Shown here: piece by piece, positions 17,269 to 25,646 of the stretch
Layout of the letters: each line of letters starts with the position of its first letter
Position numbering within the stretch: position 1 is the first letter of the stretch
Assembly (NCBI RefSeq): GCF_025961575.1
Contig: NZ_JAOQNX010000027.1
Span: forward strand, 1 to 64,000
From: Rhodoblastus acidophilus
GTDB taxonomy: Bacteria; Pseudomonadota; Alphaproteobacteria; Rhizobiales; Beijerinckiaceae
Direction: 5' to 3'
Length of the DNA: 64,000 bases
Position numbers and translations under genes: made by a program
Notes under the pieces: model-generated
The model's input: only the letters and a program-made list of their open reading frames with translations
Database searches by the model: none
What the model was told of the DNA's origin: nothing

Positions 17269-18261
17269 TCAGTACTTGGCGACGACGGCCTTCGGCGCTT
17301 CCGGGTTCCACAGCGGGATGATGGTGCGCAGCAGCCCGCGGGTTTCCTTCTGCGGCCAGGCGTAGCCCGGCAGGTGGCCGGAGGTGCTGTCGTGCACGTA
17401 GAGGTCGGTCGCGACGGTCGCCTGGGTGATCACCGGGCCGAAATTGTAGCCGACCAGGCCGCCCAGCGCGAACTGGGAATAGCCGCTGCCGGCGAGCGGG
17501 GTGTTCGGTCCGTAGAGCGGATCGTTGTAGGTTCCGGTCGACCCGACCGAGCCGTAACCGATCACGCCGACTTCCCACTTGCCCAGGGTCTTGGTCAGGC
17601 CCAGGTCGTAGTTGAAGAAATTGGCGTTCTGCCGCGGTACCGGCAGGAACGGAGCGAACGGAGCGCCGCCGTTCACGGAATTGGTGTTGCCGATCAGGTT
17701 GAAAATCAGGTTGGCGGTCGCGTTCCAGCCGTCGCCGTGCCAGGCGAGCGCCAATTGCTGATGGAACGTGGTCTGGTTGAACGGATTGGCGGCGAGCTTG
17801 ACGCCGGCGGACCAGAGGTCCGTGCCGGTAATGCCGATGTAAACGCCGGCGAGATAGGAGACCGAGAAGCCGTTGCCGATGTTCCAGGCGATCTGACCCG
17901 CGAGGAAGGGGTTGTAGAGGCCGCGCCCCGAGATGCCGCCGAGGCCGCCGGTCGGCGAAGTGGCGTTGATTTCCGGAACGGCGCCGAGGAACTGGATGCG
18001 GCCGCCGGCGATGGTCCAGGGGGTCGACCAGGCGACGAGCGGGACGTTGTAGTCAAAACCATTGCTGCCGGCCTTGGTCGAGCGCCAGGAGCCGACCGAG
18101 GCGATGTCGATGAAATACACGCCTTCCGGCAGCGGCGAGGCGAGGTCGAGACCGGCGCGTTCGCCGGGGGGCGTGGTCGAACCGGCGATGCTGGCGAGCG
18201 CGGCGCCCGAGAAAGTCATGGCGCCGAACAATGCGCCGGCGAATTTGGCGGTGAGTTTCAT
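17269..18261 (-). CDS. Outer-membrane protein of the phenol MetA-degradation (COG4313/SphA) family
   Basis: A 330-aa protein with a cleavable signal peptide (MKLTAKFAGALFGAMTFSGA, cut near ALAS). The rest is rich in alternating aromatic and polar residues typical of a beta-barrel, starting GLDLASPLPEGVYFIDIAS and ending in an aromatic residue (VVAKY). This matches the COG4313/SphA-like family, linked to uptake of hydrophobic or aromatic compounds; the substrate is not evident here. ATG 18261 has GGAGG ten bases upstream. It is a single-gene unit with its own terminator and a long AT-rich upstream region. Confidence 0.8.
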   Translation of the reverse strand: MKLTAKFAGALFGAMTFSGAALASIAGSTTPPGERAGLDLASPLPEGVYFIDIASVGSWRSTKAGSNGFDYNVPLVAWSTPWTIAGGRIQFLGAVPEINATSPTGGLGGISGRGLYNPFLAGQIAWNIGNGFSVSYLAGVYIGITGTDLWSAGVKLAANPFNQTTFHQQLALAWHGDGWNATANLIFNLIGNTNSVNGGAPFAPFLPVPRQNANFFNYDLGLTKTLGKWEVGVIGYGSVGSTGTYNDPLYGPNTPLAGSGYSQFALGGLVGYNFGPVITQATVATDLYVHDSTSGHLPGYAWPQKETRGLLRTIIPLWNPEAPKAVVAKY

Positions 18262-18309
18262 TGTGAATACCCCTCCCGAGGGCTTCAGTTGCACATTGGA
18301 TTGCTCCAA

Positions 18310-18960
18310 CCCGGTTGCAGCGGGGTTGGCCGTGTGGCGTGACCGGGAGCTTCCGAGAGCTTCACAATAATCCAGCGCCCCCGCCCGAAGAAGGCGGCGT
18401 CGTCATAATCGAGGCGTAATCAGGGTCATCAAGGCAATTCTGAGGCCTCGCGTTGTAGAAATGACACAGAAATCGATAGACAATATCAAGTTTGATCAGA
18501 CTCGAGATGGGCAAATTTATTTCTCTTAGATAAATATTCCACAAAACTCATCTTGCAGAGTAGAAAATTTAAAACACGCACAAATGCTCGCCTCACACAC
18601 ATGCGCGTCTGACGCGATTCCTGCCGCAAAGTCGCAAGTTCGGATCACCCGCGGACAAGCATTTTTATTTTGGATAGATAAATACCCTCTCATCTTTCTC
18701 TCTGGGAGTTGAAAATTTTACGCTTGCGCCAAGCTCTGCTGCACGCGCCTTTGCTGCGCCGTGATCATGCGGAATCACGACACACGCGCCTTTTCCGGAA
18801 GTGGATGTGCGCCAGAAGGAAAGCGCGGCGGGCGCTCGCCGGACCGACGGCGAGATCGGCGGAACGCGCCGCGCGCGCCCAGGCGATCACGCGGCGCCGC
18901 GCCCGGGCCTAACGCCCGGACGCATGCCTCAGCACTCAAAGGGACCGAGAAGCGAACCCC
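18310..18960. other. Long AT-rich intergenic region without a supported gene
   Basis: About 650 bp between the outer-membrane protein gene and the 3' end of cimA. It contains two similar AT-rich boxes, ttagataaatattcc near 18525 and tagataaataccctc near 18674, and two more, agaaaatttaaaac near 18560 and tgaaaattttacgc near 18710. A stem-loop CCGGGC-N5-GCCCGG lies near 18902-18919, past the cimA stop. Short open frames here have no recognisable content. It probably holds the promoter of the outer-membrane gene. Confidence 0.5.
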
Positions 18961-20553
18961 TCAGACGGCGCCGGCCTTCAACAATTTATAGTCGATGGCG
19001 TCGAGGAGCGCCTGGAACGAGGCGTCGATCAGGTTGGCGGACACGCCGACCGTGGACCAGACCTCGCCGTCCCTGTCGCCGAATTCGACGAGCACGCGGG
19101 TGACGGCGTCGGCGCCGCCCTGGAACACGCGCACGCGGAAATCGCGCAATTCAATATCGCCGGTGAATTGCTGGTATTTGCCCAAATCCTTGCACAGAGC
19201 CAGATAGAGCGCATGGACCGGCCCGTTGCCCTCGGCGGCGGAAATCAGGCTCTGGCCATCGACATTGACGCGCACCGTGGCTTCCGAAAAGGTTTCCAGC
19301 TCACCCTGCGCATTGTGCCGGCGTTCGACGTCGACGCGGAAACGCTCGACCTCGAAATAACTGGGAACCTGTCCGAGGATGCGCCGCGCCAACAGCTCGA
19401 AGGAGGCGTCGGCGCCCTCATAGGCATAGCCCTGCGCCTCCTTCTCCTTCACCTTATGGAGCAGCCGGTTCACGCGGGGATCGTCCTTGGCGACCTGGAC
19501 GCCCAGGCGCTCCAGTTCGGCCAGAATGTTGGATTTTCCGGCCTGATCCGAAACCAGCACGCGGCGCTGGTTGCCGGTGCTTTCGGGCGTGACATGCTCG
19601 TAGGTGCGCGGGTCCTTCAACACGGCCGACGCGTGGATGCCGGCCTTGGTGGCGAAGGCGGACGCGCCCACATAAGGCGCGTGGCGATCCGGCGCGCGGT
19701 TCAGCAGCTCGTCGAGCGTATGCGACAGTTTCGTCAGGCCGCGCAGCGAGTCCAGCGACACGCCGATCTCATAGGCGTCGGCCATTTCCTTCTTCAGCAG
19801 CAAAGTCGGGATGATCGAGCACAGATTGGCGTTGCCGCAACGCTCGCCCAGACCGTTGAGCGCGCCGTGGATCTGCCGGGCGCCGCCGCGCAAGGCGGCG
19901 AACGAATTGGCCACCGCCTGTTCGGTGTCGTTGTGGGCATGGATGCCGAGATGGTCGCCCGGCACTTTTTCCGAGACTTTCCGAACGATCGCCTCGACCT
20001 CATGCGGCAGCGTGCCGCCATTGGTGTCGCACAAAACCACCCAGCGCGCCCCGGCCTTATAGGCGGCTTCGGCGCATTGCAGGGCGTAATCGGAATTGTC
20101 CTTAAAACCGTCGAAAAAATGCTCGCAATCGACGATCACTTCGCGGCCGGCCTTCACCGCCGCGCGGACGCTGTCCTCGATCCCCTCGAGATTTTCCTCG
20201 AGCGTGCAGCCGAGGGCGACATGGACCTGATAGTCCCAGCTCTTGGCGACAAAGGTGATGGTGTCGGCGGCGCTGTCGAGCAGCGCGGCGACGCCGGGAT
20301 CGTTGGCGGCCGAGCGCCCCGCCCTCTTGGTCATGCCGAAGGCGGTGAAGCGCGCCTTGCGCGTCTGCCTGGTCTTGAAGAACTCGGTGTCGAGCGGATT
20401 GGCGCCGGGATAGCCGCCCTCGACATAATCAACGCCGAGCGCGTCGAGCAGGACGGCGATCTGTTTCTTGTCGTCGAGCGAGAAATCGACGCCCGTGGTC
20501 TGGGCGCCATCGCGAAGAGTGGTGTCGAACAGATAGACGCGTTCGCGGCTCAT
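18961..20553 (-). CDS. cimA: Citramalate synthase
   Basis: A 530-aa enzyme condensing pyruvate and acetyl-CoA to (R)-citramalate, the first step of the threonine-independent isoleucine route. The HMGL-like TIM barrel starts VYLFDTTLRDGAQTTGVDFS with the metal/substrate DTTLRDG motif and continues through DTNGGTLP and the metal-binding HAHNDTEQAVANS. The C-terminal LeuA-type regulatory domain (about 390-520) would mediate isoleucine feedback. It is the TIGR00977-type long form. The start overlaps the GNAT stop in an ATGA. It would feed ketobutyrate to the IlvBH enzyme encoded 5 kb away. Confidence 0.95.
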   Translation of the reverse strand: MSRERVYLFDTTLRDGAQTTGVDFSLDDKKQIAVLLDALGVDYVEGGYPGANPLDTEFFKTRQTRKARFTAFGMTKRAGRSAANDPGVAALLDSAADTITFVAKSWDYQVHVALGCTLEENLEGIEDSVRAAVKAGREVIVDCEHFFDGFKDNSDYALQCAEAAYKAGARWVVLCDTNGGTLPHEVEAIVRKVSEKVPGDHLGIHAHNDTEQAVANSFAALRGGARQIHGALNGLGERCGNANLCSIIPTLLLKKEMADAYEIGVSLDSLRGLTKLSHTLDELLNRAPDRHAPYVGASAFATKAGIHASAVLKDPRTYEHVTPESTGNQRRVLVSDQAGKSNILAELERLGVQVAKDDPRVNRLLHKVKEKEAQGYAYEGADASFELLARRILGQVPSYFEVERFRVDVERRHNAQGELETFSEATVRVNVDGQSLISAAEGNGPVHALYLALCKDLGKYQQFTGDIELRDFRVRVFQGGADAVTRVLVEFGDRDGEVWSTVGVSANLIDASFQALLDAIDYKLLKAGAV

Positions 20554-21041
20554 TGTGTCGGTCCCGTCATGGCAGGTAAATCTTTGGTCATGGTGGTGTT
20601 GCCCAAAACCTCCTCGCCGAGGAAGGTCATGTTGCGGCGCTGCGCGACATAGCCGCGGCGCGCGAAGAATTTTTCGGCGCTGTCGCTGGCGTCCACGGTC
20701 AGCTTTTTGGCGTGGCGCGCGGCGGCCAGCTTTTCCAGCGCGTCGCAAAGTGTGCTGGCGACGCCGCGCCGAGAGAAATTCGGGTGGACATAGAGCATGT
20801 CCAGAACGTCGGTTCCCTTCAGCGCGGCGAAGCCGGCCAGCGCGCCATCCGCGAGCGCGACGATGGTGAGTTTTGACGCGAGCTTTTTGGCGAATTCGGC
20901 CTCGTCGTCGGCGAGCGCGCTCCAGGCTTCGACCTGGGCTTCGGAATAGTCCTCAGCCCCCAAAACTTCGACGCTGGCGCGAAACAGGGCGGCGAGCGCG
21001 GGCGCGTCGGCCGGCAGCGCCGGTCTCAAGGCGACGGCCAT
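20550..21041 (-). CDS. GNAT family N-acetyltransferase
   Basis: A 163-aa acetyl-CoA-dependent acetyltransferase. It starts AVALRPALPADAPALAALFR. The acetyl-CoA loop is VHPNFSRRGVASTLCDAL, matching the Q/RxxGxG/A motif as RRGVAS, and the C-terminal strand ends FFARRGYVAQRRNM. It resembles the PhnO/YafP type. It overlaps both neighbours by ATGA junctions, so it is translated in step with the 43-aa membrane protein and cimA. The substrate is unknown. Confidence 0.88.
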   Translation of the reverse strand: MAVALRPALPADAPALAALFRASVEVLGAEDYSEAQVEAWSALADDEAEFAKKLASKLTIVALADGALAGFAALKGTDVLDMLYVHPNFSRRGVASTLCDALEKLAAARHAKKLTVDASDSAEKFFARRGYVAQRRNMTFLGEEVLGNTTMTKDLPAMTGPTQ

Positions 21042-21172
21042 CAAACAACCCCCTTCCAGCGCAGGACGAGATAGACGGCCAGCGCCAGCACGATGATTTT
21101 GATGGCGATATAGCCCAGCCAATGCGCGGGGAAAGGCAGGGAATCGCGCCAGGATTTTTGAGGTTCGGTCAT
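21041..21172 (-). CDS. Small single-pass membrane protein (43 aa)
   Basis: MTEPQKSWRDSLPFPAHWLG is followed by a hydrophobic helix (YIAIKIIVLALAVYLVLRW) and a short basic tail. The stop overlaps the GNAT start by ATGA, which is the best support that the frame is real. There is no recognised family and the ribosome site is weak. It is the second gene of the cysS-cimA operon, separated from cysS by a palindromic repeat. Confidence 0.6.
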   Translation of the reverse strand: MTEPQKSWRDSLPFPAHWLGYIAIKIIVLALAVYLVLRWKGVV

Positions 21173-21194
21173 GACGTTCTCAGTCCCGAAAGGT

Positions 21195-21375
21195 AGGGGA
21201 ACTCCTTCTCCCCTTGCGGGAGAAGGTGGCTCGCGCGAAGCGCGAGACGGATGAGGGGACGCTGGTCGCAAGGGAAGAACCCCTCATCCGGCGTTGCGCG
21301 CCACCTTCTCCCGCCATAGGGCGTCCGAAAGGACGCCCGTCTTTCGACGGCCTATGGGGAGAAGGAGCGCCCGTC
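21195..21375. repeat. Large nested palindromic repeat between cysS and the 43-aa gene
   Basis: Several inverted pairs nest inside each other: CCTTCTCCCC with GGGGAGAAGG, GCGGGAGAAGGTGG with CCACCTTCTCCCGC, and GATGAGGGG with CCCCTCATC. Smaller hairpins lie within the right arm. This C/T-rich class is common between genes in alphaproteobacteria. It would form a long RNA hairpin inside the operon transcript, where it could protect or process mRNA. Confidence 0.75.
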
Positions 21376-21387
21376 AGGTGTTGGGCC

Positions 21388-22767
<1,380 letters not shown>

Positions 22768-22981
22768 GGGACTCCCCTGCTCTGGCCGGGCGTCGATCTC
22801 ACAGGTTTTGAGGAGACATGACGGCGCCAGCCAGCTTTGCAGCTAGCTGATAATCGAAATCCGGCAAAGAATTTTCGACAGCGTCATGCCGCGACCATGC
22901 GGTTTTACGCGCCCCGCGTCAAGGGCGCGGGCTTGCTTCCGGTCAAGCGAGGTTTAGATTCGACGCAACGCCGGAGCCTTT

Positions 22982-23962
22982 ATGCACGATCACGCCCACG
23001 ACCACCACGATCACCACGACGGTCATGACCATGACCACCATGACCATGACCACCACCATGGCCATGGACACGCTCACGTCCACGCGCCCAAAAATTTCGG
23101 CCGCGCCTTCGCCATCGGCATCGGCCTGAACAGCGCCTTTGTGCTCATCGAGGCGGCTTTCGGCTTTTTCGCCAATTCCATGTCGCTGCTGGCCGACGCC
23201 GGGCACAATCTCGGCGACGTGCTCGGCCTCGCCGTCGCCTGGGTGGCGAGCGAACTGGTCAAAAGAGCGCCGAGCGCCCGGTTCACCTACGGCTTTCGCG
23301 GCTCATCCATCCTCGCCGCTTTGTTCAACGCCGTGTTCCTGCTGGTCGCCGTCGGCGCCATCGCCTGGGAGGCGATCTGGCGCCTGGGCGAGCCCCAACC
23401 CGTCGCGGGGGCAGTGGTGATGTGGGTGGCCGCCGCCGGCATCGTCGTCAACGGTTTTACGGCTTGGCTGTTCGCCTCGGGCGGCAAGGACGACATCAAC
23501 CTGCGCGGCGCCTTCCTGCACATGGCGTCGGACGCGCTGGTCTCCGCCGGCGTGGTCGCCGTCGGCGCGGCGATCGCGTTGACCGGGGCGCTGTGGCTCG
23601 ACCCCGTCGTCAGTCTGATCATCAGCGGCCTGATCATCTGGGGCACATGGCGGCTGCTGGTGGAATCGCTCAGCATGTCGCTGGCTGCGGTGCCGCCGCG
23701 CATCGATCCGGCCAAAGTCCGCGAATTCCTGTGCGCAAAACCGGGCGTCGCCGCGCTGCACGACCTGCACATCTGGCCGATGAGCACGACCCATGTCGCC
23801 CTCACCTGCCATCTGGTGATGCCGACGGGCCATCCCGGCGACGCTTTTTTGCACGAACTGGCGCAAGAGCTGGCGGAGAAATTCGGGATCGACCATCCGA
23901 CCGTGCAGATCGAGATCGACCCCTCGCCCGCCTGCGCCCTGGCGCCCGACGAAGTCGTCTAG
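22982..23962 (+). CDS. Cation diffusion facilitator, zinc-type exporter (CzcD/ZitB-like)
   Basis: A 326-aa inner-membrane metal/proton antiporter. The first 36 residues are almost only His and Asp (starting MHDHAHDHHDHHDGHDHDHH), a metal-binding tail typical of zinc CDFs. Six membrane helices follow, with the metal-site motifs LLADAGHNLGD in helix 2 and LHMASDALVS in helix 5, then a cytoplasmic C-terminal domain (VREFLCAKPGVAALHDLHIW). The HxxxD pair favours Zn. The start is assigned to the ATG ahead of the His stretch. A strong hairpin follows the stop. Confidence 0.95.
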   Translation: MHDHAHDHHDHHDGHDHDHHDHDHHHGHGHAHVHAPKNFGRAFAIGIGLNSAFVLIEAAFGFFANSMSLLADAGHNLGDVLGLAVAWVASELVKRAPSARFTYGFRGSSILAALFNAVFLLVAVGAIAWEAIWRLGEPQPVAGAVVMWVAAAGIVVNGFTAWLFASGGKDDINLRGAFLHMASDALVSAGVVAVGAAIALTGALWLDPVVSLIISGLIIWGTWRLLVESLSMSLAAVPPRIDPAKVREFLCAKPGVAALHDLHIWPMSTTHVALTCHLVMPTGHPGDAFLHELAQELAEKFGIDHPTVQIEIDPSPACALAPDEVV

Positions 23963-24000
23963 AGCCCGTTCGGTGAACTCCCGTTCACCGAACGGGCTTT
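23963..24000 (+). terminator. Terminator-like 16-bp perfect hairpin
   Basis: AGCCCGTTCGGTGAAC, loop TCCC, then the exact complement and TTT, directly after the CDF stop. The core TTCGGTGAAC matches the palindrome at 15271-15304, whose loop is the reverse complement (GGGA). It is therefore a copy of an interspersed palindrome serving as terminator. Confidence 0.7.
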
Positions 24001-24014
24001 AGAGCGGATTCGAC

Positions 24015-24620
24015 TTAATCCGGATCATATCCTGCTGCGGCGAAGAAATTGGCGCACTCTTGCGGCGTGAAAGCTGACAGGAGCGCGCCTATCGCCTCCC
24101 ATAGGCCCTCGACCGTTCGCTCCGCAGCTTTTCGCAGCAGCGCCTTGAGCTTTGAGAAGGCGTTCTCGATCGGGTTGAAGTCGGGACTGTAGGGCGGCAG
24201 ATAAATCAGCTGCGCGCCCGCCGCTTCAATGGCGGCTCGGATCGCGGGACGCTTGTGGCTGCCGAGATTGTCCATGATCACGATGTCGCCGGGCGAGAGC
24301 GTCGGGACCAGCACGCGATCGACGTAAGCCTGGAACCAGGCGCCGTTGATGGGTCCGTCGAGCACCATCGGTGCGGTCATGCCCGTCAATCGCAGAGCGC
24401 CGATGAACGTCGTCGTTTTCCAATGGCCATGCGGAATGCTGGCGCGCAGTCTTTCGCCTTTGGGCGCGCGGCCGCGCGTGCGCGCCATATTGGTCGAAGC
24501 CCATGTTTCATCAATGAACACAAGGCGCTGCGGATCGAGGTCCAGTTGCCCTTCGAGCCAATCTTCGCGGCGCTTCAAAATGTCGGGCCGGGACTGCTCA
24601 GAGGCGTGCGCGGTTTTTTT
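24015..24620 (-). CDS. IS630 transposase, DDE catalytic part (frame 2)
   Basis: The open frame reads from KKTAHASEQSRPDILKRRED into the catalytic domain. It has VFIDETWAST (first Asp), IVMDNLGSHK (second Asp) and LPPYSPDFNPIENAFSKLKA (Glu), the D-D-E of the Tc1/mariner-IS630 superfamily. It has no good start of its own and depends on a frame change from the HTH frame at an A8 run. The protein ends with AAGYDPD near the element's left end. Confidence 0.82.
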   Translation of the reverse strand, partial: KKTAHASEQSRPDILKRREDWLEGQLDLDPQRLVFIDETWASTNMARTRGRAPKGERLRASIPHGHWKTTTFIGALRLTGMTAPMVLDGPINGAWFQAYVDRVLVPTLSPGDIVIMDNLGSHKRPAIRAAIEAAGAQLIYLPPYSPDFNPIENAFSKLKALLRKAAERTVEGLWEAIGALLSAFTPQECANFFAAAGYDPD

Positions 24621-24960
24621 TAAACGTCAGCCCACAGCGGTCGAGGAAGGTCCACAAGGTCGAGCGCGACGCTTTGACGCCTCGTTCCGCCGCCAACCGC
24701 TCCAGCAATTCGCTGATCGTCATGTCTGGCGTCGCCTCGATCAGTTTGAGCAGAAAATCGCGATGCGGGTCAAGTTTGCTGTGCGGCGGCTGACCTCGTT
24801 TGCGGGCCGTCCGCTCGCCGGTTTCCCGAACGCGTCGGACCCAGACGATGGCGGTCGCCACGCCGATCCCAAAGTGAGCAGCGGAGCCCCGGGCTGACTT
24901 GCCAGAAAACGCGGCGTCGATAACGCGATCACGCAAATCCTGGCTGTAAGATCGGGCCAT
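24598..24960 (-). CDS. IS630 transposase, HTH part (frame 1)
   Basis: About 120 aa with a double helix-turn-helix (YSQDLRDRVIDAAFSGKSAR and the second HTH PDMTISELLERLAAERGVKA). ATG 24960 has GGAGG upstream. It runs to CGLTFKKNRARL and stops just after an A8 run at 24614-24621. Reading the same place with seven A gives continuous CGLTFKKTAHASEQ. The element is either read through by slippage on A8 or carries a one-base insertion. Confidence 0.82.
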   Translation of the reverse strand: MARSYSQDLRDRVIDAAFSGKSARGSAAHFGIGVATAIVWVRRVRETGERTARKRGQPPHSKLDPHRDFLLKLIEATPDMTISELLERLAAERGVKASRSTLWTFLDRCGLTFKKNRARL

Positions 24961-25050
24961 GGGATTCCTCCCTCGCAATCACGAAGAAAGAATCGCATTG
25001 TTCAAGCCAGTTGGGAATCCCCCATTGAATCTGAAGCCGCCGAACGCGCT

Positions 25051-25116
25051 CTAGATTCTTGTTTGAACGCATTTTCTTCACGCGAACCGGCATCCACTTC
25101 GCTCGAAAATGCTCTA
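25051..25116. repeat. Interspersed repeat unit, copy B (inverted relative to copy A)
   Basis: In reverse complement this starts tagagcattttcgagcg and continues aagtggatgccggttcgcg, then gtgaagaaaatgcg, the same as copy A at 15204. After that the two drift. The unit borders the right end of the IS630 element. Confidence 0.8.
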
Positions 25117-25118
25117 AA

Positions 25119-25622
25119 TCAGCGCGACATGCTGACTTCGACGCGGGCGACATCGCCGCCGCTCGGCGCGAGGCTCAAGGACAGGCCGCGACCCGTGGCG
25201 CGCAGCGCCACGGAGGCGACAAAAGTTCCGCCGTCGACGCGACCGCTGAACGTCCCATCGCTCACGCGGCCGCTGATCGCGCCGGTGACGCCCCGCGTCG
25301 CCTCCGACCAGCTGCCGCTCACCGCGCCGCCATCGGCGCGCACGTTCGAGGTGATGCTGAACTTGTAGCTGTCGCTGGCGCAGGTGATGGTCTGCGACAT
25401 CGCCCGGCCGCCCTCGCCGACGCCGGCGCGGGCGCGGCAGGAAATACGTTCGCGGTGGCCATCGGAGCCGATCACCGAGCCGCCGCCATGAAAATTCCCG
25501 GCGAAAGCCCCGAACGGACCAGCGCCTTTCGCCTCCGCGGGCTCCGCCTGCGCCGGGGCCGCACAGGCGAGCGCGAGCGCCGCGGCCGCAAATGTGGTGG
25601 CCAAATTCATCTTGAAAGACAT
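25119..25622 (-). CDS. Secreted protein of unknown function
   Basis: A 167-aa protein with a clear signal peptide (MSFKMNLATTFAAAALALAC, cut near AQAE). The mature part contains two Cys (ISCRA, ITCAS) that may form a disulphide, and a Gly/Ser/Val-rich beta-like pattern (GGAVSGSWSEATRGVTGAIS and SDGTFSGRVDGGTFVASVAL). It is probably periplasmic. GGGAGAG stands upstream of ATG 25622. It lies 24 bp behind the MMPL-type exporter gene and likely shares its transcript. No family was recognised. Confidence 0.75.
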   Translation of the reverse strand: MSFKMNLATTFAAAALALACAAPAQAEPAEAKGAGPFGAFAGNFHGGGSVIGSDGHRERISCRARAGVGEGGRAMSQTITCASDSYKFSITSNVRADGGAVSGSWSEATRGVTGAISGRVSDGTFSGRVDGGTFVASVALRATGRGLSLSLAPSGGDVARVEVSMSR

Positions 25623-25646
25623 ATCGCTCTCCCTTGCAACAACGGA

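Larger units (their letters stand above)
24001..25047 (-). mobile_element. IS630-family insertion sequence
   Basis: About 1 kb holding an HTH frame and a DDE frame of an IS630 transposase, bounded left by the CDF hairpin and right by interspersed repeat copy B. Left end tagagcggattcg and right end (reversed) tagagcgcgttcg are similar, so short terminal inverted repeats next to a TA are plausible. Exact ends cannot be fixed, because the flanking repeat also contains tagagcg. Confidence 0.75.

Noticed and set aside
18362-18912. Two short frames of 60-67 codons in the AT-rich gap
   Set aside because: No ribosome site, no family resemblance, and an AT-rich composition expected of a promoter region.
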